Below are positions 1 through 11,245 of a DNA stretch of 64,000 nucleotides, one piece after another (within the stretch, counting starts at the first letter, position 1; the number at the start of each line of letters is the position of its first letter). The position numbers and the translations under genes were made by a program. The stretch comes from Dastarcus helophoroides. Lineage: Eukaryota > Arthropoda > Insecta > Coleoptera > Bothrideridae. The notes beneath the pieces are model-generated. The model ran no database searches, was not told where the DNA came from, and worked only from the letters and a program-made list of their open reading frames with translations. The stretch spans positions 36,426,931 to 36,490,930 of the forward strand of contig CM053326.1 in assembly GCA_028583605.1 (NCBI GenBank). The letters are read 5' to 3'.

Positions 1-714
1 AACAAGTATCCAACGCAATCGCTGCCTGGACTAATTTATAAAAGATTGCCAATCCTTGACAGAAAATTTTGAATTATGGAAGGAATAATTGCCGAAGAAA
101 AAGCCAATAAAACATGAACGAAAATAACACTACTTTGCAAAGAAGATACAGAGAATATCGAGAAGAATTGTATTGAAAAAAAAATACGCATTTGTCCCAC
201 ATATGATAGTTCGGTGAAAATAAACACTTCATACATAAATTACCACAAAACGCGTATATGTCATTGTGTTAGAAAGAAGATAATTTGTGGGCATGTTACC
301 CACCATTTCAAACGTTATCATTAACATTCATGCATTCATGAAAGAGGCACATAGAAAAATATCTGTATAGAAGAATACTTGGTATTTGATGAAAAATTAT
401 GGAATATGTATTATGTCAAATACAAACAGTTGGTAATATATTTTGCAAAAATATATTGTTTAAGCAATTTTGGACTATTGAAGCAGTATTATCTCTGACA
501 ATTTCCAGTCTATATTCAATGCTTATTTTGGGAGATATTGAAATCATCTTATAGAGTAAATGTTAATACATATTCCGTTCTCTTTTAAATTATTGTATGC
601 TGTTACCTAAATTTAATCGAATTTCAGTAGACAGATATTCATTAAAACACGATATCCTATTAGAGAATCATCTTCCTTCAAAGCAAATATGGTATAATGC
701 ACTCTTTCTTTTAG
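1..714. other. non-coding, probable intron of the DSL-family gene
   Basis: No convincing coding sequence. The first recognisable exon (715) opens in phase 1 in the middle of a Delta-type EGF1, so at least the signal-peptide and DSL-domain exons lie upstream of the window. This stretch is therefore most simply intron. A pyrimidine tract ending in TTTTAG at about 704-714 is the acceptor for the exon that follows. Confidence 0.5.
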
Positions 715-3700
715 CCATCTGTTCTAAGACGTGCCACAGGGAAAGAGGTTATTGTAGAAAACCTGGCGAATGTCGGTAAGTTATTATCGCAGCAAAGCTA
801 CTACGTTTGCTCCCATGTATCGTTTCAGATGCAAAGTAGGTTGGTGGGGAAAGAATTGTGAGAAATGCTTTCCATATCCAGGATGTGTCAATGGAAATTG
901 CAGCAGACCTTGGGAATGCAATTGTTACAGAGGATGGGGAGGAATGCTATGCAACCAAGGTATATGCTGCTAATAAAAATACGGAAGTCGAAAACACAAA
1001 TAATAAAATATCTAAAAAACGTAATAAAAATTGTAAAAGTCAAACTTGCTTTCTCTGTGCAAAAATGAGTTTAATTTTTAACGAAATTTGTTCTGTAAAG
1101 AACCACTGCTTAAATTATTAGATTTCTTTTAATGCAGTGTGATGGAGAATTATTTTCTTGTAGGTCAGAAATTCTTCTATTAGATTTTAGAGATCTTAGA
1201 AAACAGTTCTTTTGGGAACTGTTCACTTAAATTAATAGATTTCTTTAGAGAGCAAAATTAACTACAATTATTTTTTTCTTTTTATTTAGACTTTACCAAC
1301 AATTTCTCTTTTAAAAACTATTTTGAAATGTGGCGATTACAGTCGAAATATTGTCAATTTTTTATATAAGTTTCCATTTTGTCATTAACGTGAAAAACTA
1401 AAGATTTCCAGAAATTTTGACTTTTTCTTGAACTTGAAATTTTGAGTAATGGGTCAAAACTTCCCAATCACTAAGCATACTTTAAAAATATCCCTTTATA
1501 TTTTCTCAAAATTTCAACGGACGTTAACTAACCTTGAAATTTTGAATGAAATTTCGAGCCTAATATTCATGTTTAAAGTGAACATTTCGAATACCTAAAG
1601 TCTGAAGAGTTCCGCCTTTGGTACGGTTAACATACTGAGTTACCGTGCTCTTCTGTCTTGTCTATCCTATGTCCCATTGTTAAAGAAGTCTATAGACAGT
1701 TTTACCCCTTTGCCACATCGGCAATTAAACAAATAATTACGTTTAATTGCCGATGTACCGATGTGGTAAAGTGGTAAAACCTTCTATGGACTTAATCATA
1801 AGCCACAGTGTTTAGTTCAGTGCTCTAGTAAATATGGCTTCCCATTGTTAATTGTTTATTTTACTTCTGCTCTGGTATTGTGGATATGTTGGACATACTG
1901 ATCTACCGTGCTCTGCTGGTTTAAATTTGTTTTTTTGTTTTTTTTTATTTCTTGTATATTTTCCTTGTATTTTTGTAATTTTCATTTATTATTTCTTTTG
2001 TACCCAACGAAGCCCCCATACGATGGTTAAAACGTCGAACACTTTTAATAGTTCTTTGACATGGCGTCAATTCATGAAGAAGTATATCTTGTACTGACTT
2101 TGGACGTGAAAGTCTTTGTTATCACACATAGAATTACCAGCATTATTAAATTTAAATAAATAATATTTGTCATAGAATAGACGGTTATTTTTTACTATCA
2201 AAATAAAGAAGAAAAGTACTGACAGTTATCAAATATTAGATATATTTTTGCGTGCATTTTGTGTCAAAAATATTTCAGTAAATTTCTATATAAGATGATT
2301 GTTTGGGGACTGCCCAAACCACCCACCTTAATTGCAGGTCGTTAAGCGGACTACTACAGCCACCATCAAATTCAGGTACCCTTCGATGCAATGACGAAAA
2401 CAGCCACGTGTGCCGAGCGCTGATTAGCTTCAGAATGATGCGAACCTTTTAAATGCCACCTCTAAAAATATGAGCCCCGTGATTTTATTAAGAAAAAAAA
2501 CTATTGGAAAACAGTATAAGCGCCGCCTGATGCGACCGCTTCCTCGCATGGTACTACCGCACGACACTGATGAACTACATAAGTTTACCGCGCACGGGTA
2601 TAGGTTAATAAGTTTAAACAACAATTTAAAAAAGCATTTTTATTATAAAACAAAAACTGTCATAATTTCACTTTACAGTGTCCTGATACATATTTAACAA
2701 AATGTAAGCGACTTATCTGTTTGTCGCGAAATTGTTTTATTAAATTCTTAATGCTTTTTTCTTTAAGCCAAATTTTCGGTTTCATACAAACTTTTTCCCT
2801 GGTACTTTGCATCTTGATGTACGTGTCAAATTGAAATTCCTAAAGTACGTCCTCAAAGTCATACAAAGATTGATGAGGATTATTAAAACTTTAAACTTTA
2901 AATCTAGAGTGTAACGATTCGCACTCATTAGTCGTTCTCAAAAAATTTACAGCGTTTGCAGCCCATATTGTTGGTGGAAATTGAAAGTCTTCGTCTATAT
3001 AATTTTCCACTAAATAGTCAAAGAAGCTTCGAAGACCCTCATGTTGGGGCAAATCCTGTGCAAAATCTAGCGCAAAACAATCACCAACATCACTTGGGTG
3101 AAGGGAATTTTGTCGTGGCTGTTTTGGTCATCCCGTTTCAGGTATAAAAGTTGTACCCTGGATTAGCATATCATTAGTGGCTGTTTTGGGCAACCCCGGA
3201 TTGTTTTTAATATTTATAACAAGGCATTTGAAAAAATAACGGATTTAGAAAGCCCCTAGTATAAATATTGTTCAGGTTTGTTAAGTATTTCTATGATTTT
3301 TTTTGTAGGAGCTAAAATTATTTTGTCATCATTTAAAAAATCATTGTTAGTAACTGTTAAAAAAATCATATTTTTTTAACAGTGAAAGATGAGACATCTT
3401 GCGCATTTATAGCAACATATTTACCCTCTTTAACTATCAACTTCCTACGAAATCTTTTACGTTTCTCTGTTTTCCAATTTATTTCTATCTTTTGCAAAGA
3501 AAATGCATATAGTTTATTTTTCCTTCATAACACCTATTATTCATTAATTATACTGACTTCAAGTTGCAATTTAACCTAAGGTGCTGCGTGTAATTGTTTC
3601 CAACTTTATAAAAGTCTTTAGTTACCTTCTGATAATTATCTCCTTGATTTCAGAACTGAATTATTGTGAAAACAATCCAGATACCTGCAAGAATGGAGCC

Positions 3701-4000
3701 AAATGCATTTCGTTGATAAAAGAAGATGGTGACTTTAAATGTTTGTGCAGAGAAGGAACTTACGGAAGATTCTGTGAGCATTCTGACTTATCTACTAGCA
3801 GACCAGGTACGACGAAAACAACGCAATATGTTGAGGAAAATGCATCCAGTTCGACCACATCATATTCTTCATCAGCTGTTCCGTTAGAATTTACAAACAA
3901 CTCTTCAACTACAAAAAGGTTATCGACTTCGATGGAACCAGTTTTCGTCATCAATGCTACTTCTGTTTCCGAACTTCCTCCATCTGACAATGAAACCTAA
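715..4000 (+). CDS. Delta/Serrate/LAG-2 (DSL) family Notch-ligand-like protein, 3' part
   Basis: Partial gene with exons 715-775, 829-959 and 3654-4000 (stop TAA 3998-4000). Seen: joining them in frame gives a Delta/Jagged-type EGF1 (motifs GYCRKPGEC and CKVGWWGKNC), EGF2 (YPGCVNGNC, CNCYRGWGGMLCNQ) and EGF3 (LNYCENNPDTCKNGAKC to GTYGRFCE). The run CNQ-x-LNYC across the 959/3654 junction is the hallmark of canonical Notch ligands. Introns enter at phase 1 (715), phase 2 (775/829) and phase 1 (959/3654), with GTAAG and GTATATG donors and pyrimidine-AG acceptors. After EGF3 the frame runs about 70 residues of Ser/Thr-rich sequence with several Asn-X-Ser/Thr sites, then stops; there is no transmembrane segment. 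Family role: an extracellular ligand for Notch. A strong donor (CAG/GTACGA, 3804-3812) in phase 1 right after EGF3 could instead splice to membrane-proximal exons I cannot see. The DSL domain itself is outside the window. Confidence 0.82.
1610..2095 (+). mobile_element. decayed Penelope-like terminal repeat (family B), split by a MITE
   Basis: The block contains the family-B signature found at 47.7, 50.4, 50.8 and 63.2 kb: the phrases ACATACTGAGTTACCGTGCTC (about 1631) and, again, GACATACTGATCTACCGTGCTC-like sequence near 1892. These are followed by a T-rich tract, CCCCCATACGATGGT and AAAACGTCGAACACTTTTA (about 2011-2050). The hammerhead core is destroyed here: CTGAAGA has become CAACGAAG and GAAAC has become AAAAC. 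It lies in the second intron of the DSL gene. Confidence 0.7.
1683..1841. repeat. palindromic MITE, copy 1
   Basis: Inner palindrome: TTTTACCCCTTTGCCACATCGGCAATTAAA-type left arm against a right arm reading back through ACCGATGTGGTAAAGTGGTAAAA. A right tail reads CTTAATCATAAGCCACAGTG. The same structure recurs at 23636-23835. The 10-mer CCCATTGTTA is found on both sides (1673-1682 and 1842-1851) and is a candidate target duplication. Confidence 0.75.
2100..3653. other. remainder of DSL-gene intron
   Basis: No gene recognised. A patch at about 2290-2610 is visibly less AT-rich than its surroundings, but its short open frames resemble nothing I know. The intron ends in TTGATTTCAG at 3644-3653. 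Confidence 0.5.
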
Positions 4001-4080
4001 ACTAAATACGATATGCCATATATTTAAGTTAAATTTTTTAAATCTATTTATTTATTACTTGTGAATAATATTTGTTTAAT

Positions 4081-4086
4081 ATTAAA
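4081..4086 (+). promoter_or_regulatory. candidate poly(A) signal of the DSL-family gene
   Basis: ATTAAA lies 81 bases after the stop codon. It is the commonest variant signal and the nearest good candidate downstream of the read-through terminal exon. Confidence 0.4.
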
Positions 4087-4220
4087 AGTATAACGAAGCA
4101 GTTGTTTTGCAATAATTCTCTGAAATTTTTAAGAAGATTCAAAAAGAAATCCAATATTAAAATGTCAGGAAATGTAATGTAATACAACTGGGTATGAAGG
4201 CAATCATCATATATCTGGAG

Positions 4221-4604
4221 CAGGGTTTCTCAACCAGAGAACTCCTTTGGAGTTTGTAGCGTAAGTGTGAAGGGTCCGTTGCTGCCTACAATGAACTTTT
4301 TTCTAGTCATTACATATTTATGGGTACGACAAAAAAGAATTTGCGGACCATGAGATGACTCCCTCGACGAGACAAGGTATACAAAATTGGCCTTGGTGAC
4401 CTCTTTATTTAGTCGACAGTATGTTGGATTCACGAGCTTTTATTGATGGTTGAAAATGTAGCAGACTCGACAAGGAAGGAATGACTTAGTCAGTTTTTTT
4501 TGGCCTCAGAGTGCGTTTATTTTTAGTCATCACGAATATTTAAGGTGAAGGATTTTTGAAATTTTGAAAGTGGTTCGCAACTAATAAAAGATTAAGAAAT
4601 CCTG
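4221..4604. mobile_element. short hAT-type non-autonomous element
   Basis: Ends are CAGGGTTTCTCAACC (4221) and, on the other strand, CAGGATTTCTTAATC (from 4604), a pair of imperfect inverted repeats of the hAT/Charlie style CAGNGGTTCTCAACC. It is 384 bp with no coding capacity. The flanking octamers (ATCTGGAG and ACTCGGAA) match only partly, so the 8-bp duplication expected for hAT is not clean. Confidence 0.6.
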
Positions 4605-7400
4605 ACTCGGAATCTTTTATTAATAAAACTAATGAAAATGCAGCATAAAACATTTTCATCTCTATTTCAGAGAGAGATCTTTAGGTTAGATAATTCCAAT
4701 CATCTTTCTAACTTATTATGAAAGGGGTCACCTAAATACAATGATAAATCTGCCTAATAGTACAAATTTTGAATAAAATTAACCCTCGAGGAGAACATTT
4801 TGGCTGTTTCAGTGACGCAACGAGTCCTTACAGCCAGTGATTTATTTAAGCAAAATATGTAAGGAATTCAAATATTCTCCTGACAGTATTCTTGGGTGCT
4901 GCTGGAGTTTGAAACATTCAAGCGTTTGCACAGCAATGTTACTTATTACTACAAAGGAATTAGTGGATGATATTTTAAATTATCAAATTTATTTATTTTG
5001 TTTTCATTTATATATTATTTCTTCTAAAAGAATCAGTTTAGCGAACTATTGCCATTGACCAGTAAGCGAAACGGACCCCAGGATGCAATTACAGTCCAAT
5101 GAGTAAGCAAAACATTTTGAAGTTTAAAATAACTAAACTGAATGACTGCATATACAGATATGTAATTGTGAATAATTTATTTCCTTTATTTCCACAAGGT
5201 GTTTTTTTTTGTATGATGCAAGAGTTAGAAAAATATATTTTACAGGAAAAATTAAAACTATTATTAGAAAAAATATTGAATTGTTATATATTTTAGGTAT
5301 TATAATATATGAAAATGTTACTAATTTAAATTATAATTGTAGTCATAAACTATCAAATCTGAAGCTTAAGAAATTCAAGTGTTCTTAGCTAGAGAATTAA
5401 ACATTCAAATAAACTTATCTGGAAATTTGAAGCGTGAAAAAAACCTGGTTAAAGTACTAATCATCCAAGAAAATACATCTAGAGATCCAAATAAATAAAC
5501 AGAAGGTTAAATTGTTAAAAGCAAAATCATATCACTAGCCTTAATTTTAAATATATTTCTGTTGAACTTTCAAAAACAAGTTCAGATTAGACGTCCAAAA
5601 TGTTAAACTCTTAAGGCAATTTAGATAGAGCTCTAAAAACTCCAAAGAATATATCTACAAATCTTGAGTTTTACTCAGACTCATTTAGAATTCTGAGGTT
5701 ATAGGAAAATTCATATAGAGGTCCAAAGATTTGCAAAACTCAGGTAAGTCTACTAATTGTTGATTTACTTCAGTTAGATTCTAAAAATTGGAAGAAACCC
5801 TCTGGATAGCTGAGGAAACCTATCTGGGGCACAACATTGCTCAAAATCGCATCCAAAATCTTGATTTAAATGTAAACTTCTATAAGATACTTAATTTTGC
5901 AAGGATATTTAAAAATGGGTTATATTTTCTAAAAATTTGTATCCAAGTTGTATAAATTTATAGCTCTAATCACTTATGTTGAATTCTTAAGACTCATCAA
6001 AACTTTTGAACAATTATAACCTCATTTAAAGCTCTAAAGTCTTAAGAAATTAATCTGCATAGAGTAATGAAAGGATCATCAAAAATTTTAATTTGTAAGG
6101 CAAATTAATGTATAATTCTAAGGATGTAATACCACTTAGGTAGAGCCTTAAACTCTAATGGAAATATGTACAGAGTTTGGAAATTTTGCAGGCCCAACAT
6201 TTTAAGAAACTTTTTAAAATTCCTATTTCGTCAAGAAATCTGACAATGAGCAGTGTGATGTTAACTTTTAGTTAAACTTACCTGAAGCTCTAACTTTTCA
6301 ATGAAATCTATGTAGGATTTATAAGGAGACAGGAGGAGACCCATACAAAACTATATATTTTTAAGTAAGCTTATTACACTAAACTGAAGCTCTCTAAAGC
6401 CAACAGAGTATAAAAGTATTAGGGAAACCGACTTAAAACCTCAAAACTGTAAAGAAGCTTTTCTAGCAGTCTTATCAAGAAAAGATTAAGGGCCTTGATA
6501 CTGATAAACTGTTAAGGAAATTTACAACCTGGCTCCAAACAGTCATCCAAATTTACTTACAACATATATGTCTCAAAAATGTCATACAAAACGTTAAAAA
6601 AATGTTTCAACCAAAGATAACGTAGATCTTTAAAGTATCAGAAAAAATTTAGAATTTTAAATTTCCAAGCATTTTGACATAAAACACTAATACACTAATT
6701 TAATTTTAACTTCATTAAGTCCCCTCTCAAAAATTCCTAAATAAATAAATGGATTTGTTAGTAAAATTTGCTTCACATCTATTGATAACTCATCTCTATT
6801 TATTAATCTATTTAGGACTAAATAAAAGGTTATTAATACGTCAAATATTCTTGTTTAACTTTATTTATTTATTACCCTGGATCCATGCTATGCATTGCTG
6901 ATAACGAAATATCAGTGGCCAATGCTAGGACTATTTTTTCATTTTTATATCTTTATAGTTTCCCAAAAAAATGTTATTATTATTTCTCATTTTAAGATTT
7001 TGGCAAGAATTTTAAATATCTTATACGTATGGATCAAAAAATGTTTTCAAAAGTAAAAAGTTTTTTTAATTTCAATAATTTTCAAATGGGGCTCATTGAC
7101 AGTGAATTTAATATCACGTCGGATCAGTAAGGTTCCAAAATAAAAATTTTAAAAAAATAAGACACTAAATTATTAAAAAAGAATCTTCTATCAGGAAAAA
7201 AATTATTTAGTCATCATCTACACATCCAAATTGGTTCTAAATGAAAGAAAATAATATAAGTCCCAAATGCCTAAAAATGTTTCAACGATTTAAGACAATC
7301 AAATGGTAGTATCAAGGCTATAAATTTTAAATATAGGCACATTTTACATCCTAAAAACCATGGGCTGATAACAGTAAAAACAAATTTTATCTGACAGTAA
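4605..7400. other. AT-rich non-coding DNA with a degenerate repeat field
   Basis: No gene recognised. From about 5340 to 6750 the sequence is built from loosely similar short phrases around TAGAGCTCTAAA (examples near 5490, 5625, 5718, 6030, 6150, 6280 and 6385). They recur every few tens to about 150 bases with no exact period. The short open frames near 4837 and 5099 look random. Confidence 0.45.
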
Positions 7401-7407
7401 TAAAATC

Positions 7408-7412
7408 AAAAA
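7408..7412 (-). terminator. RNA polymerase III terminator of tRNA-Gly
   Basis: A run of five T on the minus strand starts 8 bases past the tRNA 3' end, as expected for pol III termination. Confidence 0.75.
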
Positions 7413-7419
7413 CTTTTAT

Positions 7420-7490
7420 TGCATCGGCCGGGAATCGAACCCGGGCCGCCCGCGTGGCAGGCGAGCATTCTACCACTGAACCACCGATGC
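7420..7490 (-). tRNA. tRNA-Gly (anticodon GCC)
   Basis: The minus strand reads a complete cloverleaf. The acceptor stem GCATCGG pairs with CCGATGC, followed by discriminator A. The D-arm is GTTCAGTGGTAGAAT (A box), the anticodon stem CTCGC pairs with GCGGG, the loop CTGCCAC has anticodon GCC, and the T-arm contains GGTTCGATTCC (B box). It matches the highly conserved animal tRNA-Gly(GCC). CCA is not encoded, as normal for a nuclear gene. No mismatch disrupts any stem and a T5 terminator follows, so it looks functional. The neighbours are transposon fragments. Confidence 0.97.
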
Positions 7491-7599
7491 TACGATGTTC
7501 GGTGCCAGTTTCATAAAACAATTTGTGTACACCGCCTAGCACAATCTCCACAATAATGTAGGTAATGCTAAAGCTAAATTGGACAAGCTTGAGAATTGA

Positions 7600-7743
7600 G
7601 GAATTTATGAAATAAACTGCAACCATTGTAATTGATCATATGTTGGACAGACCAAGAGATCCATTAATACTAGATTTAAAGAACATATGACTCATTTTAG
7701 ATAAAATAGAGAAGAAAAATCAAGTGTCGCCCAACATATAATA
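7600..7743 (+). pseudogene. Penelope-like GIY-YIG endonuclease fragment
   Basis: Frame +, with two internal stops, reads GIYEINCNHCN, then YVGQTKRSINTRFKEHMTHF, then EEKSSVAQHII. This is the GIY-YIG nuclease core found at the C-terminus of Penelope-like retroelement proteins; the G-I-Y and Y-V-G tripeptides and the catalytic-region Arg are recognisable. It resembles the family-A element at 19-21 kb. The fragment is cut off at the boundary of the pogo-like element that starts at 7748. Inactive. Confidence 0.8.
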
Positions 7744-7747
7744 AGTA

Positions 7748-9299
7748 GGGGAAGGTGGTGTACCTTGGTCCCATTTTGGAAAAGTGTGGAATATCTTTTG
7801 GAATTCGAATCCTTTTAAACCAATTTTTAGGGAAATAAAAGACCATACCATTATTTATTATTTTATTTTACTGAAATGTAGATTGATTATTAAAAACATA
7901 TGAAAAACAGAAACTTAAACGATGACATTCAATTGGTCCTTGTTGTACCTTGGACCATGGAAAAAAGTGTGAAACAATTAAACCTATCTTAATATCTAAG
8001 TATAACTAGATCTTACATTTATTTTAATTCTAATTAACATCATATCCGTCAAAATTTATTTCAAAATATAATGTTGAACAGTGTCAAGCGGTTCCTAAAA
8101 TTTTTTGCGATGGGAATAGCTTACAAACTAAGTTAGCAGTAGAAAAATCATAAGTTTCAAAAACGTCATTAACAAATTTATTACTATCCCTAATTTTTCA
8201 TAGATATCTTAATTCATTGTTATCGCCAACGCTTATAATATCTTCAACGTAGAATTTGGCAGTTTTCTTTCCTGCCGCTTTGACCAATACAAAATCGCCT
8301 CCATGAATTTTATTATCTTGTGTTAATAGTTTCAAACTGTTAATTTCTAGCCATTCCCCATCCTTAGAAATAACATCCTCCAAAGTTTCGTCTTCCTCGG
8401 AAGGCAACAAGAGAATTAATTCATTTTCAGAAGAATTAAGCTCTTTCTTTTTATTCGCGATTTGAATTCTTTTTGTAATTTGTCTAGTTACACTTTTCAT
8501 GGCTTTAATATTTCGTTTTCGTACTAACTGTTCCTTTTCTGGGGTATCCCTAAGTATCCGCGATTTACCTTTTGGACGCCCACCAGTTTTCTTACGTTCG
8601 AGTGCTTTAGGAAATGGACGCAAGATTTCGAGTGTGATTACTGTTTGAGCTGCTTCCGATGAAGTGCTAGCAGCTGTTAGTGTATCCAAACTTGTAAGTG
8701 GTAAAGCACTAGTATCGGAATTGCAGTTAACTGGCGGCCTGTTTAACTCAATTAATGGACGGTCAGTTACATAACTAGTTAAGAATTCGTAATCCTGGAA
8801 AATATTTCCGTTAACAGGGTAAAGGCCATACAACAAAATTATCTAGAAACAAAAATTTACAACCACATTTTTCACCAATGTACCTTGGGACCGGTCCGAG
8901 GTACAGTAGTCAGCACATGGTCCAAGGTACAGTTTTTGTAACCATTCAAATGTGACATTATAAACTTAATCCGTCTATATATTTCAAAAAACTAATTACA
9001 CACATATAAAAAAGAACAATGCTTTTACATATATCACATAATAGAAATTACTTACCGATTAAAATAAGACCAATGAATGCAGACAATTATTCAGTTAATA
9101 TTTATTTTGCCACTTCACTTAACTAGATCATAAGATTACTTCGCAGACCTTCTCTACCTGCCAAATCGTTTTGCATTATATCTGTAGGGTGGAAGTAAGG
9201 AACATAACAGTAAAATAATTAAGAGAAAACTTTGCCAGAGACTGACACTATTGGATGTGGTCCGAGGTACAATATGGTCCAAGGTACACCACCTTCCCC
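7748..9299 (-). mobile_element. pogo/Tigger-like DNA transposon, internally deleted
   Basis: Terminal inverted repeats GGGGAAGGTGGTGTACCTTG (7748) and its complement ending at 9299 are flanked by TA on both sides (7746-7747, 9300-9301), the target duplication of the IS630/Tc1/mariner group. The phrase GTACCTTGGACC, or a close variant in either orientation, recurs near both ends (about 7760, 7945, 8880, 8900, 8925, 9260, 9275). This suggests subterminal transposase-binding sites. The only gene content is the C-terminal exon of a transposase on the minus strand; the DNA-binding and DDE regions are missing, so this copy is non-autonomous. Confidence 0.85.
8198..8842 (-). pseudogene. C-terminal exon of a pogo/Tigger-type transposase
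   Basis: An open frame of about 215 codons begins straight after a good splice acceptor (TTTTTGTTTCTAG on the minus strand, AG at 8843-8844). The protein starts GLYPVNGNIFQDYEFLTSYV followed by TDRPL, the stretch that follows the DDE domain in many insect Tigger/jerky-like transposases. Residues about 85-135 are basic (GGRPKGKSRILRDTPEKEQL). The end contains GDFVLVKAAGKKTAKFYVE, a conserved C-terminal module of these transposases. The CENP-B-type helix-turn-helix and the catalytic DDE domain are absent from the element, so no transposase can be made from this copy. The frame is unbroken, which suggests a fairly recent deletion derivative or simple chance. Confidence 0.78.
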
Positions 9300-9301
9300 T
9301 A

Positions 9302-11245
9302 CATCGGATTTGACAACGCCGCGCACATGATCGTCCCAAGAGAAGTTAGTGTTCTCATTCACTCCTAAGATAGACAGATTAAATTCCATCGGGAGGATTT
9401 TACCGTCCATGAGTATGTTTGTTACATTATTCTTTGACGGTTTCTTAGAGAAAACTGCGGCCTGACTTTTTGAGGCGTTGCAGTCGACTAGATTTTTCTT
9501 ACCCCATTCTAGAAAGATTTCGAAAGTCCGATTAATCATCTGTATCTGCTATTCCCTTAATCTGAAGCAGCGACGGATAATGGTTTGTCGGAGAAAAAGT
9601 ATGACACCAGGCTACTATCATCTGCGCAACTGTATATCGGATTGGAAGTTGAAGCTAAGAGATCATTTATGTGCAACAGAACCAGAGTAGGAGGCAGGAA
9701 TGACCTTTGAGGCACCCCTGCATTAATCGCAAATGCCTCTGAAGAGATCTGCCAGCGATAAAATTGGATATCAAATGACAGAGTCCATGAGGAAGACCAC
9801 AGTGGCGAGAAGAGATCGGTGCCAGAGTCTGTCGAAGGCTTTTGGGATATCCAATGCCACAATCCTAGCCTCACCATGTTTTTTCATAGCTGTGTTACAG
9901 ATATGAGTAACATTTGCCTGTAGATGGCCAGTTTAGCGTTGTTGTCTGAAACTGTATTGCATGTCCGAGATGATTTTATTCTCCTTCAGATATTTGAGAA
10001 TCTCCACGTTGACAATCATTTCCATCACTTTAGATATAATGAGCAACAAAGATATAGGGCGATAGTTGTTAGCCAGATTTCTTTTTCCCTTTTTAGGGAC
10101 AGGCTACACCCTAGCAGATTTCCAGATGTTAGGGAATACACCTTTGTTGTAAGAGAGTGTGAACAATTTGCTTAGGATAGGAGTCAACTCTGGAACGCAC
10201 TTCTTAGGAACAATAACGGGGATACCATCAAGGCCAGAAGCTTTCGAGGTGTCGAGCTCGAGGAGAATCTTTCTGATTGTGTGTTGTCTGAAAACAGCTT
10301 CAGGCATCGAAGTCCCAACCTTCGGAAGAATAGGAGGTTCTGCGTCTCGAGAATCAAGGTTGGAATTTTCAGCAAACATTAAGGCTAGCAGTTCAACCTT
10401 TTCCTTGGAAGTAGTCGCAATATTGTTATTGTCATCGAACAAAGGTGTAAAATTTGAAGATGTAAAATTCTTTCCAATCGACGTTGCAAATCTCCAAAAG
10501 AACCTGGAACCGTTCGGACAGTTGACAAGCCTCTGGCGCATTTTACGATCAAAATCACTTTTTGCCTCGTCAATAATCAGTTTACAAAAACTTCGCGCAT
10601 CTACAAAGGTGGTTTCAGTCTCGACTGAGGGATTATTTCGCCAACGACGGTATGCACGATTTTTGCAGGAAGCAGCCAAAGCACATTTTTTGCTGAACCA
10701 AGATTTACTGGAGGCAGACTTCTTTTGAGAATCGGACATTGAGCTTTCCACACCAACCAAGATAGTTTCAGTGATGGATTCGGCGACTAAGGAAGGGTTG
10801 TCTGAGTTAAAGCAGACTTCTTGCCATGGGAAAGATGCAAAGAAGTCTCTTACTTCTTCCCAGTTAGCAGAGTTAAAGTGCTAAACTCTGCGGAACTGTG
10901 TCTGAGAAAGAGGTGGTATATGAAGCGAGCGAGAGACTGCTACAAGCTGGTGATCGGAATTTCCAATTGGTAATGACACAGAGATTTTATACGAATTTGT
11001 AAGATTAGATTGATGGGTATCTACATCAGGAATTCTTGTGGGTTCCTCAACTAATTGAGATAGTCCACAAGTGATGGTGAAAACCTCTGCCACCCTTTCT
11101 GTGTCGTCAGTTCGGGAAGAAAAGATTAACCAGGGGATGCTGTGTACGTTGAAGTCACCGACAAAGACAACCTCAGCGTTTGAATAATTTGTCTACGGAT
11201 GATTGAAGAGAGAGATAAGAGAAGAGCTGTCTGTATGAGAGATCG
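9302..11245 (-). mobile_element. Jockey/CR1-type LINE fragment (endonuclease end plus reverse transcriptase)
   Basis: Minus strand, read from high to low coordinates. The C-terminal half of an apurinic-type endonuclease comes first: SHTDSSSLISLF, VVFVGDFNVHSIPW at about 11150, QLVEEPTRIPDVDTH, then SDHQLV at about 10935. A linker follows (frame 10104-10760), then the RT fingers/palm (LDTSKASGLDGIPV; KGKRNLANNYRPISLL at about 10070). Next are AINAGVPQ-S and a degenerate catalytic box CADDSS, expected F/YADD (frame 9557-9877). The thumb region (frame 9219-9539, LILG-like ILGVNENTNFSWDDHV) closes it. At least one frameshift and scattered stops make it inactive. It is 5' truncated near 11245, as is usual for LINEs, and its 3' side ends exactly at the TA flanking the pogo-like element. 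Confidence 0.88.

Noticed and set aside
4213..4612. 8-bp target duplication for the hAT-type element at 4221-4604
   Set aside because: The flanking octamers agree at only about half their positions, so the duplication is not claimed although the inverted ends are kept.
10159..10728. 189-codon + strand open frame
   Set aside because: It is antisense to the LINE reverse transcriptase region, which has clear motifs on the minus strand; the + frame shows no domain.
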